Shown here: in pieces, positions 21,881 to 33,518 of the stretch
Layout: each line of letters opens with the position of its first letter
How positions within the stretch are numbered: the first letter of the stretch is position 1
Source of the DNA: Cyanoderma ruficeps
Taxonomy: Eukaryota; Chordata; Aves; Passeriformes; Timaliidae
Reading direction: 5' to 3'
Assembly (NCBI GenBank): GCA_008694505.1
Contig: VZDJ01005178.1
Location: 107,067-171,066, forward strand
DNA length: 64,000 nt
The notes under the pieces: generated by a model
What the model was told of the DNA's origin: nothing
Database searches by the model: none
The model's input: the letters and a program-made list of their open reading frames with translations, nothing else
Program-made: the position numbers and the translations under genes

Positions 21881-22764
21881 GTCTGTCCTGCAGGAGCCAC
21901 AATTCGGCACAGCCCTCGAGTGGCCTCAGCAGTGCTGGGTTATTTAAATCACAGCATTTCAACACTCAACTTTCTCAGCACCTCTTTCAGATGCAGCCAA
22001 TTCCCCTTAAATCTCCTGGGATGGACCCTCCACTGAGAGGCCATCCCAGGCTTTTGGTGAGGACATTGTCTGGGATCAAACAGATCTCTCCATCTCCAGC
22101 ATCTGCCATGCCCACTCCCATTTCTCAGCTATTTCCAATGATTTCAGCACGTTTGGGATTTCTCAGGCAGACCAGTGTGTCCATTTGCTGTTGGAGCAGA
22201 GCACTTCCCTCTGAGGTGCATGGAAGGAGCTGGAAGGAGCCTGGGCAGTCCCACTGGGAAAGCTGCAGCATTATTTAGTGGTGAATGGCCCTCTCTGGGA
22301 TTGTTCAGAGGTGTGGACATGGCACCTGAGGTTGTGCTTCACTGCTGGTGGCTCCAGCCTCAACCACTCCGCGAGTCACTGATTCTACCGATCCCTTCCC
22401 AGAGGCTGCTTGGGGACACTAAAATCCTACACGTGAGGGCAAGAATGCCCCCCAAAATGTAAATCACAGAGTTAACCAAGCCCTGGAATGGTTCAGAACA
22501 CATCAGGAAACTAAACCTCACCTCTGAACTGTGAGCCAGGGCTGTCTGAGCCCCTGGGCACTCAGGGCACAGAAGCAGAGGCACAAGCAGCAGCCACGGG
22601 TCCAAGGAGGACCTGCACAGCCCCATTTCACAGGAAATCAATCCCACCAATAAAGGTGCTGTGCAGGCACTTCACTTGGAACCAGGAGTGTGGGCACCAA
22701 ATGCAGTATTTTAAATGTTCCAACCTTTTCTCAAACAACTTTTTATTATTTTTTCGCTTTCATT

Positions 22765-23025
22765 TGGCAGAGGGACAGCTCCAGGCTCTGCTCCTGCCGC
22801 AGGGACAGCACCCAGGGAGGGATTGAGGGGGGATTGGAGGGCAAGGTGCTTCCCCCAGAGGGTGCTGGGCACTGCCCAGGCTCCCCAGGGAATGGGCACG
22901 GCCCCGAGGCTGCCAGAGCTCCAGGAGCCTTTGGACAGCGCTGCCAGGGATGCCCAGGGGGGATTGTTGGGGCTCTGGGCAGGGACAGGGGGGGACTGGA
23001 TGGGCCCTGGGGGTCCCTCCCAGCT
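22765..23025 (+). mobile_element. CR1 LINE 3' fragment
   Basis: Third subtype with GGGAATGGGCACGGCCCCGA and the end GGGTCCCTCCCAGC. Same as 941-1,161 in the opposite orientation. Confidence 0.85.
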
Positions 23026-23767
23026 TAGTTCAGGTGCTTTGTTCACTGAAGTCCTCAGGTGAGCAGTGAAGCCTTGGTGAAAACCATTTTCATGTTTAAC
23101 TGCACCAGGACCATGTCCTGACACCCAAAGGTGACCTCAGCACCGTGTTTACCTAAGGAGCACTTCCTCACCCTGATGCCTGTGTCAATTCAACTCATGC
23201 AGTAACAGCTGAGGTATATTGTTCCTGAATCTACTGAAGTTGTCTAAAATAAAGTTTAAAAAAAGTCATTTGTCATCTGAATTTACTGCACAGAAGTTGC
23301 TGTTCAACTAGTTAAATAGCTGGAGTCAATAACCACAAAGAACTAAAAAGTGCTTTTAAATCAAAGAACAAAAACAGAATTCCAGTCATTTTGGTTATGG
23401 GAATAAAATGTGGCCAGTGAGCTCATGGGGCCAGAAAGTGAAGCCACCAAAGCTCCAAAAGAATTGAGGTATAAATAAAACTGATCCTGAATATAAAGCA
23501 AAATGTTCTTAACAAATCCGCATTTCAGACATAGAGCTGTCTTGGACAGATTTCAAGTATTGAAAAGAACAAATTCTCGTAAGAACATCCACGAGAATTC
23601 TTTGTCAGCAGTTGAATACAGAGGGAATTCCCACAAACAGTAAAAACAGTGAAGAATAAAATCCAGCAGCATCTGGAATTCCAGTCTCCTCTCCATCACT
23701 CAAGTGACAATCCCTGTGTGAGAGGAGAAGGCACCTGGCACAGGGAAATGGAGAGAAAGAACCAATT

Positions 23768-23928
23768 CACAGAATCCCAGGATGGTTTGGGTGGGAAGGG
23801 ATTTTAAGGATCAGCCACTGCCATGGCAGGGACACCTCCCACTGTCCCAGGCTGCTCCAAGCCCCAGTGTCCAACCTGGCCTTGGGCACTGCCAGGGATC
23901 CAGGGGCAGCCACAGCTGCTCTGGGCAG
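23768..23928 (-). mobile_element. CR1 LINE 3' fragment
   Basis: Starts ATCCCAGGATGGTTTGGGTG and ends near CAGCTGCTCTGGGC. Confidence 0.85.
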
Positions 23929-24237
23929 TCACTGCCACCCTCCCTTTCTCATATATATATTTATCTATATTTATATCCCTAAAGACAAGTAAAGCAGTCA
24001 CTGCAATGCCTCGTTCCCTTCAGTTCAGGGAGAATCCCTGGTGAGGAGGAGGAGGAGGATGAAACACTCCCTGCTGAGCTACCAGAGCACCCTTAGGGAC
24101 TCAGGGAGGAAACCAACATTACAGGGATTCCAACATCTGTCACTTGAGCCACGAGGGAGTGCCTTTGGGACTCTGAACATGAGATTTATTTTGCTCTTCT
24201 GCCTGAGGAGTCCTGGCACAAGCAGTACCTCATGTGT

Positions 24238-24430
24238 GTTCAGCTTGGCCAGCAGCAGGAATTTCCCCATGGAAAGGGGGCTCAGGCCTTGGAAGTGCCC
24301 AGGGAGCTTTGGAGTGCCCATCCCTGGGGGTGTCACCTGGAGGTGGCACTCAGAGCTCTGGGCTGGGGACACGGTGGGCACAGCTGGGATGTTCTGGGAG
24401 GGCTTTTCCAGCCTCAGGGATTCCCTGAGA
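24238..24430 (+). mobile_element. CR1 LINE 3' fragment
   Basis: Second subtype, from TTGGCCAGCAGCAGGAATTT to TTTTCCAGCCTCAGGGATTC. Confidence 0.85.
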
Positions 24431-25429
24431 GTCACAGAGGGACAACTCCAGCCTGTTCCTCCCAGGTCACTGCAAAGCTGCCCCTGGGAGCTTTCAGGAC
24501 TCAGGGATTTTGAAAGGCTCCAGTCTCAGCCCCTGGAAGACACAGAGAACCCTCCACCCTGCAGGGCACTGTGGGGGCTTCATTTTCCTTCTCACCTGAT
24601 GTAAAGAGATTGGAAAAAGCAGCACCTGAATCCCCTACAGCTGAAGTATTGCAAGTATTTCCCTACAGATTCAATTTGTAGTTCTGGCCTGAAGTCACAG
24701 GACTCACAATGTCCCTAAAGGCTTTTAGTTGAGTCAGTTTTTCAACCCAGCAGCTCAGGATGGGAAAAAAGAGAGGTCCTCTTGTTCAAATATCAGTTAA
24801 TGGACAAAATATTGACAGAGTGGAGTCAAACCTGGCTCCATCCCCTCAGAGAGCACTGAAAAATCACAAGTGGGATGTGCTGCTCCATTTCTGCCATTGT
24901 CAGCAAATGGCCACGATGGAGAAGAATTACTTTTTATGGTAGAAATGAACATTGTATTACTATTTAAATACGGCCCTAAAAAGAAGGAAAATCTGCACAC
25001 TTGTGCATATCTTCAGACTTGAGCTTCTGGCATAAAGCACATCCCAGACCCAGGTAAACCCACGGCAAATCAAGAAAGAATATTTAATTTCTCTATTGAA
25101 AACCAATCAAAACCCACGGACTGGTACCATGCAGAAACCCTGGGTAAGGAATCAGAGAACCCCAGAACATCCTGAGCTGGAAGGGACCCGCCAGGAGTCC
25201 AAAGATCCACCCTCCCAGCCAGAGGGGCAGAAGGCTGCAGATAACAACGACGGATCTGAGCAATTTGAGTGAAGCAACGTTCCAAGAACCCAGAGAAGTG
25301 TCACTGTGAGGGGGCAAAGGGCTGCGGGCTGTGCTGCTGGCACATCCCTCGGTGCTCTCACAGCCCCTGGCGAGCTCGGTGTGACCCAGCGACGAGACAA
25401 CAAACACGTGTCGGCCTCTTTTGTACGAA

Positions 25430-26969
25430 GGGTTTAATTCTCTATACACGGAACTAACCGGAAAGGCTGTATTACAGTTGTTAAAGCTGCAGGTTTTTTC
25501 TTTATATATTTATATAATTTACATTCATAGTGATGAAATACTGAAGTGCAACTGAATAAGGAGCTTCACTTGTCCTTTGCACCGCAGGACGGGTCGGGAG
25601 CAGGGAGCTGGGCTGGGAGGGCTACAGGCTGCCAGCAGGAGCTCGGGGACAGGGGGACACGTAACCAGGACGTAACTGAGTGGTAAATCATTAGTAGCAG
25701 GGCTCTGTTGTGCTCGTTGGGAGGAGGGCACTGCCAGCACCAGGCATTTCAGCAGAGAGCCGGGCACTAAGGCTACAGAGACGGGCACGGCTCGGCTACG
25801 GCGCAGCTACAACTCCACCCAAAGCTCCATTTCATATTAATTCGTATAAATTCCACAGTCTAGGGTTTTGTTTTTTTTTAAAAAAATGTAAACATCGGAA
25901 ATTAATCGCAGGGAGAGAGTTCTATACATTCGTTCTTGTCAGGAGAATGACTCGTTCAGAACGTGTTGTTCCACAGAAAGCACAAGTGAGGAGCCCGAGT
26001 GCCCGGGGTGGGGCCACCCCCGGGAGGGGACATCCCACCCCTCTGTGCCCCTGGGATGTGACAGAGCCAGGGACACCACACACGCCAGGCTGTTTGCAGC
26101 TAAATAATGTGCAAAATCAAATGAACAGAGCTGGGGGAAACAGCACTCCAGGTTTGCCTCTGGCACGGGAGGAGGGCGTTTCCCCTCTCCACAATGGGTT
26201 ACACACTCAACAACAACACCTGTTACAGACAGTACAGTAACTACAACAAAATACCTGGAACTGGGCACATTTAAACTTCCTTAAACTGATTTTACCTCCT
26301 TCTGTTCTTTTGTAATTAAAAGGAAAAAAAAAAAAGAAAATTAAAATAATAATAATAAAAAAAAAGAGACATATTGACAACACTGGACAAGTGAACAATA
26401 AAAAAGAAAGATACATAAAGTCTCCAATTCATGGACATTTGGAACAATTTTAATAGCACATGCAGCATTCCTCGATAGTGGGTCTTTTTGCACAAACAAA
26501 ATTGCAATGAAGAAATTTAATTTATACTTTTCCTTTAAAAGGCTAAAATATATCTTTTAAAAAATAAATTTTAAAACTACCAAAAGCACCTGTGCAAAGG
26601 TGGAAAAAATTAGTTTGGTAACTCTGAAAGCCACAAAAGGACCCACTATCCTCTGATTTTTATTTTTTTTTTTTGCGTGTTTGTTTTTTTGTTTCGTTGG
26701 TTTTTTTTGTTTGTTTGTTTCGTTTTGAATCAAGTTTAATTTTGTTGGTAATTAACTCGACCATTGCGATTCCATGCAACTAAATGTCAAATGAGGTAAA
26801 AAAAAAACTGCTGTGCAGTGTGTTCTTGACTCAGAAGGCAGTAGGGGATCATGCTGGAAGGCGCATGATCAAGGCTGCATCTCCCATCATCCCTCTGGAC
26901 ACTGCTATGGGATAGTGGGTCTCTTTGAGGACTTTCAAGCCTGAGTGGGGGATGGACAACATATGATTC
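25430..26969 (-). other. ITSN1: ITSN1 short-isoform terminal exon and 3' UTR
   Basis: The acceptor TCCTTTTTCTAG at 26,970 precedes GAATCATATG. Spliced to the SH3E exon, which ends in T, this gives TGA at once, so the short isoform ends ...DPSQQ after SH3E. The following sequence is largely free of CR1 and LTRs, unlike the flanking intron. It holds T- and A-rich tracts near 26,310-26,370 and 26,660-26,720, as expected for a long 3' UTR. The 3' end is uncertain: an AATAAA on the minus strand lies near 26,660 and an ATTAAA near 25,433. In mammals this exon makes ITSN1-S, the scaffold without the exchange-factor module. Confidence 0.8.
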
Positions 26970-27074
26970 CTAGAAAAAGGAGGAAAACAACACATAAGCA
27001 AAACAAAAACAATGAGCAAATTCAAGCTGGGGAAATGAGGCAGGCATGGCGAGGCATGGAGCCAAACTGATGGG

Positions 27075-27100
27075 CTGGTGGTGGTGGTGGTGGTGGTGGG
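27075..27100 (+). repeat. TGG trinucleotide microsatellite
   Basis: About eight TGG units close to the SH3E donor. Confidence 0.9.
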
Positions 27101-27287
27101 AGGGTGGAGCGGGGTGGGAGGGCCGTGCTCCGGGCGGGAGGGAATGGGAACGAAACCAACCAAACACAAGGGAAGGTGGAGGGGACAGAAAGGTCTTCAA
27201 AGAGCCCGGGGGGCTGCGCGGGGGCTGCGCGGGGCCCGGCAATGCTGCATGTTCCACCTGCGCCCGGCCGCGCCCGCCCGCACTCAC

Positions 27288-27479
27288 ACTGCTGGCTCGG
27301 GTCCGTGTCCGTGGTCAGCTTCACGTAGTTGGAGGGGAAGAGCCCCACGTGGCCGTTCACCTCCCCCTTCCACCAGTCGGGGTCCTCCCTGTTGAGCACG
27401 GTGATGATCTGCCCTTTGTTGAAGGCCAGCTCGTCGTCGTTCTGCGCGTTGTAGTCGTACATGCCGATCACCTGGCACA
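27288..27479 (-). CDS. ITSN1: ITSN1 exon: SH3E domain
   Basis: Residues 798-862. A complete SH3 fold in one exon: [19 protein letters not shown], then [15 protein letters not shown], then [12 protein letters not shown]. The ALYDY-equivalent (GMYDY), the WW pair and the SNYV motif are intact. In the family SH3E restrains the adjacent DH domain. The exon ends in a single T, read as Trp (T|GG) in the long form or stop (T|GA) in the short form. Donor GTGAGT. Confidence 0.98.
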
Positions 27480-27537
27480 CTGTGAGGGGACACGGGTCAC
27501 CTGGGGGCTGCTGGGACCTCGCCCCACACCCAGGGAA

Positions 27538-27705
27538 TCCTGCTGGGAGGGACCCCGGGGATCCCTGAGCCACCCCACATCCCAGCCTGGGCATCCCTGG
27601 CAGCTCCTGGAGCTCTGGGGCCGTGCCCATTCCCTGGGGAGCCTGGGCAGTGCAGGCACCCTCTGGGGGAAGAACCTTGCCCTAAAATCCCACCTCAATT
27701 CCTGC
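27538..27705 (-). mobile_element. CR1 LINE fragment
   Basis: Third subtype, with GGGGCCGTGCCCATTCCCTG, somewhat deleted relative to the other copies. Confidence 0.8.
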
Positions 27706-27846
27706 TGGCCCACATGCAAAGGGCACCTCTGGGCATTGCCCATGGCTCAGGACAGCTCCAGGACCCTGCAGTGACCGGAGCCCATCCTGGGGCTCAGCTC
27801 AGCCCCCCACAACTGACTCCAGGGGTTTAAAAACCCCAAACATTTT

Positions 27847-27998
27847 CATGGAATCCCAAAGAGTTTCATGGAATCCCAAAGAGTTTAATGGAATCCCAAA
27901 GAGTTTAATGGAATCCCAGACAGTTTCATGGAATCCCAAAGAGTTTTGTGGAATCCCAAAGAGTTTTGTGGAATCCCAAAGAGTTTCATGGAATCCCA
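27847..27998. repeat. 20-bp satellite at a CR1 3' end
   Basis: Seven and a half units of CATGGAATCCCAAAGAGTTT, with CATG, AATG or TGTG at the start of each unit. It runs directly into the CR1 tail at 27,987. Confidence 0.92.
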
Positions 27999-28103
27999 GC
28001 AGGGCTTGGGTTACAAGGGACCTTAATTCCCATCCAGTGCCACCCCTGCCATGACAAGGACACTTTCCACTGTCTCAGGGGGTTCCAGCCTGGCCTGGAA
28101 CCA
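27987..28103 (-). mobile_element. CR1 LINE 3' fragment
   Basis: Reads CATGGAATCCCAGCAGGGCT, then the usual CCATCCAGTGCCACCCCTGC block. Its 3' end faces the 20-bp satellite. Confidence 0.8.
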
Positions 28104-29159
28104 TCTCACCAGAACTGGTCAGCAGACAGGAAAATCTGGGACACATCTGAACTTCCATTACTGGAAGCTGCACAATCCAAAAGAAAGCAAATGCTGATGT
28201 CCTTGTTGTCCCAGCGAGGTTTTCAGAACACAAAAATCATGAAAATAAGGGTAAAGATTAACAGAACTGGCCAAAAAGCAGCCCAGGTCATCCAGGCTGC
28301 TGTGCTGGCACCCCAGGACTGGTTCCAGCAGGGATTTTCTATTTCCTTGCAGTGGAACTCATCCAATCTGAGGACATGGCTGGTTCTGCTCACTTCTGAC
28401 AAAGCAGTTCCCTGAATTCTCTGAAGCAGCAGGACTGTTCAGTTAAATGAATAATCCCCTCTATGTCTCTGCTGTTTTCTCTTTGCCAGGCCACAGGGCT
28501 TCTGCTTTTTCCCACCAGACATCAGACTTGTATTAATGAGTCTTGCTGGAACTTCTCTCCAGTGGATTGATCCAAAAATTTGCTTTTATTTTCATAATAA
28601 ACAAGCCAGCAACTTATTTCAATTTGCCAAAGAGCTTCCCTCCTATTATTTTTAAATTACAGTTTAATTAAGATTTTGATGTTCTGCGAGCAATGCAAAA
28701 AGTGCTGAAATTTTATTCTGTAAAATTTAGCATGTGCAGAAAGCCCCAGCTTGTCAAACCTGAAATTATTTCAAAAATATATTAAAAAAAGCTCATCACA
28801 TTTCCTTGTGCAAGGTTGTGTCTCAATGCTGAGTTACCATTCCCATCCTGAGTTCCACGAGGCTTTAGAAAAGGCATTTTCTGATCTTTGTAACAACCAC
28901 CAGAGGGGCCAGTCAGCACCAGCTCCACAAGCACAGGATTGTGGAATGGGATCTGGAAAGGCCCTTCCTGCCCAGCCATGCTGTGATTCCATGGCAGTGT
29001 TCATGGTCTGAGGCTCCTGTGTCCTCTCCTAAAGCCTGAGGAGCAGGAGGAAAGCTCCCTCCCCATGGGGGCTTGTCACCTCAGGACCAAGGGGGGCTCT
29101 GCAGGATCCAGCCCTGGATCCAACTGAGCCTCTCCAGCCCCTGCTTCAGCCAGGGCAGG

Positions 29160-29425
29160 GCAGGGATGGGGATGGAGACACACCCCACAGCTCCTGTCCC
29201 ACAGTCACTGATGGGATGGGGGATGGAGACACACCCCACAGCTCCTGCCCCACAGTCACTGATGGGATGGGGGATGGAGACACATCCCAGAGCTCCTGTC
29301 CCACTGTCACTGATGGGATGGGGGATCAGGAACATCCCAGGGCTCAGAGCTCCTGTCCCACAGTCAGGGCAGGGATGGGGTGCTTTGGGGATGGAGGAAC
29401 ACCCCAGAGCTCCTGTCCCACAGTG
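29160..29425. repeat. minisatellite, ~57-bp unit
   Basis: Four to five units of CAGCTCCTGTCCCACAGTCA plus CTGATGGGATGGGGGATGG, diverging to the right. Confidence 0.9.
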
Positions 29426-29427
29426 CA

Positions 29428-29690
29428 AGGATGGGATGGGATGAAGATGGGATGGGATGAAGATGGGATGGGATGGGATAGGAATGCAGATGGGATGAAA
29501 TCCAGATGGGATGGGATGCAGATGGGATGGGATGAAGACGGGATGGGACGGGATGCAGATGGGATGGGATGGAATGCAGATGGGACAGGATGAAGATGGG
29601 ATGGGATGGAATGGGATGGAATGCAGATGGGACAGGATGAAGATGGGATGGGATGGGATGCAGATGGGAGAGGATGAAGATGAGATGGGA
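29428..29690. repeat. GATGGGATG minisatellite
   Basis: Dense GATGGGATGGGATGAAGATG and GGGATGCAGATGGGATGG repeats. All long frames here are repeat artefacts. Confidence 0.92.
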
Positions 29691-29779
29691 TATACAGAAA
29701 CACCCCCACGGCTCCCCGCTGCAGGCCCAGCACAGGCAGGAGACCCAGGGAAGGGGCGTGAGGGGCAGGCAGGGCTCAC

Positions 29780-29894
29780 CTGAGGGTGCTGCAGGCCGGG
29801 GCAGCTCGGTGGGGGTGCTCTTGCTGGTGCCAGGGCTCAGCAGTTTGACGTAGTTGGCCGGGAACCAGCCGATCTGGCGCTTCTTGCCCCGCGC
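29780..29894 (-). CDS. ITSN1: ITSN1 exon: SH3D domain, second half
   Basis: Residues 760-798. Encodes [19 protein letters not shown], completing SH3D with its FPANYV motif, then [19 protein letters not shown], a proline/serine-rich linker to SH3E. Acceptor CTCCGCAG, donor GTGAGC. Confidence 0.97.
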
Positions 29895-31359
29895 CTGCGG
29901 AGACAGACACTGCTCACCCGGGCCGGGGCAGCCAGGGCACCACCAGCCCACCAACAGCCCAGCTCAGGGGGGAAATGGAACTGCTGAGGAAAAACTCAGC
30001 TCTTTTGCAGCACTAGTTGAATGTTGTAGTATTAACACATTAGTATTTCTAATTGATGCCCCCATTTGTGATGGAAAGAATTGTATTTAAGTAGATTCCC
30101 AAGACTGTGACGGTTTAAACAGAGATTAAGAATCTAAATTTCCTCTTTTCTTTTACAGAAACATATCCAAACTTCTCAATGCCTTGTGTCACCAAAGCAG
30201 GAAACCTCATCCTGTTATTTCCCCAGCTCCGTTATCCAGTGCAAATCAAATCCATAAAAATTCCTTACAGTAAGAAAGGTTCTTCCAGAACTTTGAATCC
30301 CAGCTCCTAACTCTATATCAAGAGTCATTTTAACTGTTTATTCTCTGTTTATGTTAAAATAAGGTTGGCATTTTGGGCAAGGAGAATTTTGCCTCTTCAA
30401 AACAAATTGTTAACTTTGGGGGGAAAAAAATTCAATTAAAGGATTTACTATTCTTGAACTACTTTCTCCCCTGTCTAAATCTTTACTAAAAAGGAAAACA
30501 CTTGATCTTAAATCTATTTAGGTCATTTAAGATATTTTTGAACACTGTATTAAACCAGCAATGTAATGCTTAAAACATTTGCCTTGTTTTCCCTTCACTC
30601 TGACCCCCAAGTGTGGAACAGGAGAATAAAAAGAACAGTCAGGGATTGCTAACAAAATAAAACCCAACAGTAAAAGCACATGTAAGACATTAAAGTATCT
30701 AAACTTACACAGGAGTATTTACACAACCAAAATTTAATTGTTTCAGAGCCTCACAGCAGCTGCTCAGTGACAACTGTGGCAGCTCTTGCCCAGAGAAGTT
30801 TCTTTTCTGTCTTAAAATACATTTAATGGAGACTCTTTAAAGCTAAAAGTTACCATCAGCATCAAGGTTAGTGAGAGAAAACCCCAAAGGAATCCTGGAA
30901 GAGGATTTCTCCACAGAGGATGGAAAAAATATCCCCAGGAAAGGCAAAAAGGGCAGGTAGAAAGTGTTAAAAAGAACTGAACTGGTCTGAGATCTGCACA
31001 AAGAAATCAATTTCATTGTTCCATCTCAAATTTCCTGCTAAAACCCCCAAACCAAACAGAACCTCCTTCAGGGGGACCAAACTGTCAAGTTCTACTTTCA
31101 GAAACCCCTGGGAGGACCCAAAGCAGCCAAAGCAAGCCCTGAACTCCCCTCCTTGCTGAGCTCCTGCTGCTCTCCTCCCTCCCAGCTTACCCCAAACCCA
31201 TGGCAAGGGGTGGGGCTGTTCTGGGAAAGGTGATTTTTTGGGAACTTTGTCAAATTTATTTATCATTGACACATTCAGCGTTTTGGACTGCTAAAAAACA
31301 ACTTTTTTTTCTTTTTTTTAATGGAATTTTACTAGGGAAAAAATAAGAAAGGAACTAAC
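29895..31359. other. ITSN1 intron, mostly AT-rich unique
   Basis: I see no repeat element, exon or RNA gene. Confidence 0.5.
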
Positions 31360-31481
31360 TTGGAGCTCTCCTTCCCACCAACCACCTGGATTCTTCTTTC
31401 TGATGAGAATCAACTGGCCAGGAGCAAGAGTCAGCTGTTCTGGGCCTGTTGCTGTGTAAGAGGCAATAACTTGGGCAATTT
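31360..31481 (-). CDS. ITSN1: ITSN1 exon: SH3D domain, first half
   Basis: Residues 719-759. Encodes [20 protein letters not shown] then [20 protein letters not shown]: the RT loop, n-Src loop and WW pair of SH3D. Donor GTTAGT, phase 0. Confidence 0.97.
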
Positions 31482-31751
31482 CTGTTGAAGCAGAGGAGGA
31501 AAAAAAGGTTAATTTGAAAAAACTCGGACACATTTTATCCAACATTAATTCTGCTATAACACTGTGCTATTTCTTCCCATAAAACTGTTATGGATTTCTG
31601 TGTTTCCATGAATACATGTGGTAACTGTGACATAAATGAGAGGTTCAGAGCACTACAGGGATAAGTAAGTAATAAACCAGAGGTGCAGAAGCTCTGTGAT
31701 CAAAAATGTTTGAAATAGAGAATAGTAGAGATGAAAAATGTTTGAAATAGA

Positions 31752-31754
<3 letters not shown>

Positions 31755-31786
<32 letters not shown>

Positions 31787-31808
31787 GTAGTACTAGTAGT
31801 AGTAGTAG
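31755..31808 (+). repeat. AAT then AGT trinucleotide microsatellite
   Basis: About eleven AAT units passing into AGT units. Confidence 0.95.
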
Positions 31809-32727
31809 GAACTGTACAGATATTAAAATCCAGTGTTTTTCAGTAAATACATCTTTGCACTGAGCTCCCTAAGAAGAGCTACATCAATGACAAAATAATG
31901 AAGTTGCACCAAGAATTTGCACCAAATTAAGGCTGGCAGAAAACTTTTCACCACCTGACCCAAAAATGAATGTTTTGCAAATGCAGCAAACGGGATTTCT
32001 CTGGAAATCTCTGATCCATGGAAGCTCTCACAGAACAGGAGCTTTGTTTGTCCCAGCAGGAGGGGACACGGAGGAACTGGAGCTCACAATTCCAGGGAAT
32101 TGCCCAAAGCAGGTATTGGGAGTTTCCTCTGCTCCACAGTGCTTGTGGAAAGGCAGGGAACCATTCTGGTCCCCACAGGGGTAACCCAGGTTTGGATCCA
32201 GCTGGAGCTGATGGAGCTGCAGGAATTCTGGAGTCCCCCCAAAGTCAGGCCTGTGCCCAGCCCATGTGCAGGGGGAGGTTTAACACACACAGCGTGGGGC
32301 TGGGGCTGCTGGACCTTCCCTGGGGGAGCCAGGACAGTCCCTCAGCCCTCAGGGATCCATTCCAAAGGCAGCTGGACACACAGGAACCCAAAAACCCTGC
32401 AAGGCTGGGAACTGACAGAGGGTTTGGTGCAGGGAAGACACAAAGAGAGTTGAAGCCCAACGTGGAGATGATCAAATGACTGACATGGAATTTAGATGGA
32501 AAGGACCATTATGAACAGTAAGAAATATCACAGAAGCATTTGAGATACAAATGAGCAGTGTGAGGAGGATGAGGAACAGAGGGATGAGGAGCAATCCAAG
32601 GGCACTGCAAAGAACACAGGAATCAACTCCAGCAGGAGCTCCCTCAGGATCTGCCAGCAGGGACAGGGCAGCCAGCCTGGAGCTGAGTTATAAATGGGCT
32701 TAGAACCTGGATCTGGGATTAGCACAC

Positions 32728-32992
32728 AAGTTCATGGAGTCATGGAATGGTTTGGGTTGGGAAAGACCTCAAAGCCCGCCCAGTGCCCCCCCTGCCCTGG
32801 CAGGGACACCTCCCACTGTCCCAGGCTGCTCCAAGCCCCAGTGTCCAACCTGGCCTTGGGCACTGCCAGGGATCCAGGGGCAGCCACAGCTGCTCTGGGC
32901 ACCCTGTGCCAGGGCCTGCCCACCCTGCCAGGGAACAATTCCTGCCCCACATCCCATCCAGCCCTGCCCTTTCCAGCAGCCCAACAACTCCC
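32728..32992 (-). mobile_element. CR1 LINE 3' fragment
   Basis: The most complete copy of the first subtype: tail CATGGAATGGTTTGGGTTGG, then CACCTCCCACTGTCCCAGGC, through GCCAGGGAACAATTCCTGCC. Confidence 0.88.
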
Positions 32993-33472
32993 TGGCTTTG
33001 CCTTCACCCAGCACTGACTCTGCACTTGATTTTTCTCTGCTTAAACCTTCCACTCTCCTGCCAGCACCTGCTGCATTTCATTAGAAATTCCTCCTCCTTC
33101 CTCTCCAAAACCTGGAGAGGGACTCGGGACAAGTCCCAAGCAGCCAGGACAAGGGGGAATGGCTCCCACTGCTCTGCTGAGCAATCCAGCAGGAAGTTTA
33201 CATTCACTTTTGAGCAAGCAGATTTTTATTCTCTAGCTACATGTTATTTAGTGATTGACACGCTAGAATGATTAGAGGATGAATTCTTTTATTACAGTTA
33301 CATTATTTATTGTGTGCATTTATTCCAGTTGTTTTATAATGGTTTTCATCAGTGCAAACTGCTCCGAGACGACCAAGAGCAAACATACTCTGTTTTCAGG
33401 GAAAAGGTTTTGTTGCCATTGAATTGAACACTTAAGAACAGAGAGAAGGTGCTGTCACAATATTTCACTCAC

Positions 33473-33518
33473 CAGGTTTCTTCCCTAAGCTTCCTGTTTT
33501 CCCAGCTGCTCCTGGAGC
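33473..33518 (-). CDS. ITSN1: ITSN1 46-bp exon: SH3C-SH3D linker
   Basis: Residues 704-719. Encodes APGAAGKTGSLGKKP, a small basic linker that I recall as GSGTAGKTGSLGKKP in mammals. Acceptor TCCATTTCAAG, donor GTGAGT, phase 0 in and phase 1 out. It fits perfectly between the SH3C and SH3D exons. Confidence 0.93.

Larger units (their letters stand above)
18554..25429. other. large ITSN1 intron, left part
   Basis: Contains several CR1 fragments listed separately and a minus-strand CR1 stub at about 25,148-25,230. Between them (18,600-20,690, 22,000-22,760, 23,040-23,760, 24,440-25,140) I see only mixed unique sequence with no exon. Confidence 0.5.
27480..29779. other. ITSN1 intron rich in tandem repeats
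   Basis: Contains a CR1 fragment, a 20-bp satellite joined to another CR1, and two minisatellites, all listed separately. Bases 28,105-29,070 are AT-rich unique sequence with no exon seen. Confidence 0.6.

Noticed and set aside
21265..22278. 337-codon plus-strand frame
   Set aside because: Most of it is antisense CR1 also found at several other loci; no gene context.
29081..29779. 232-codon frame rich in HPIPSH repeats
   Set aside because: It is the reverse of the GATGGGATG minisatellite.
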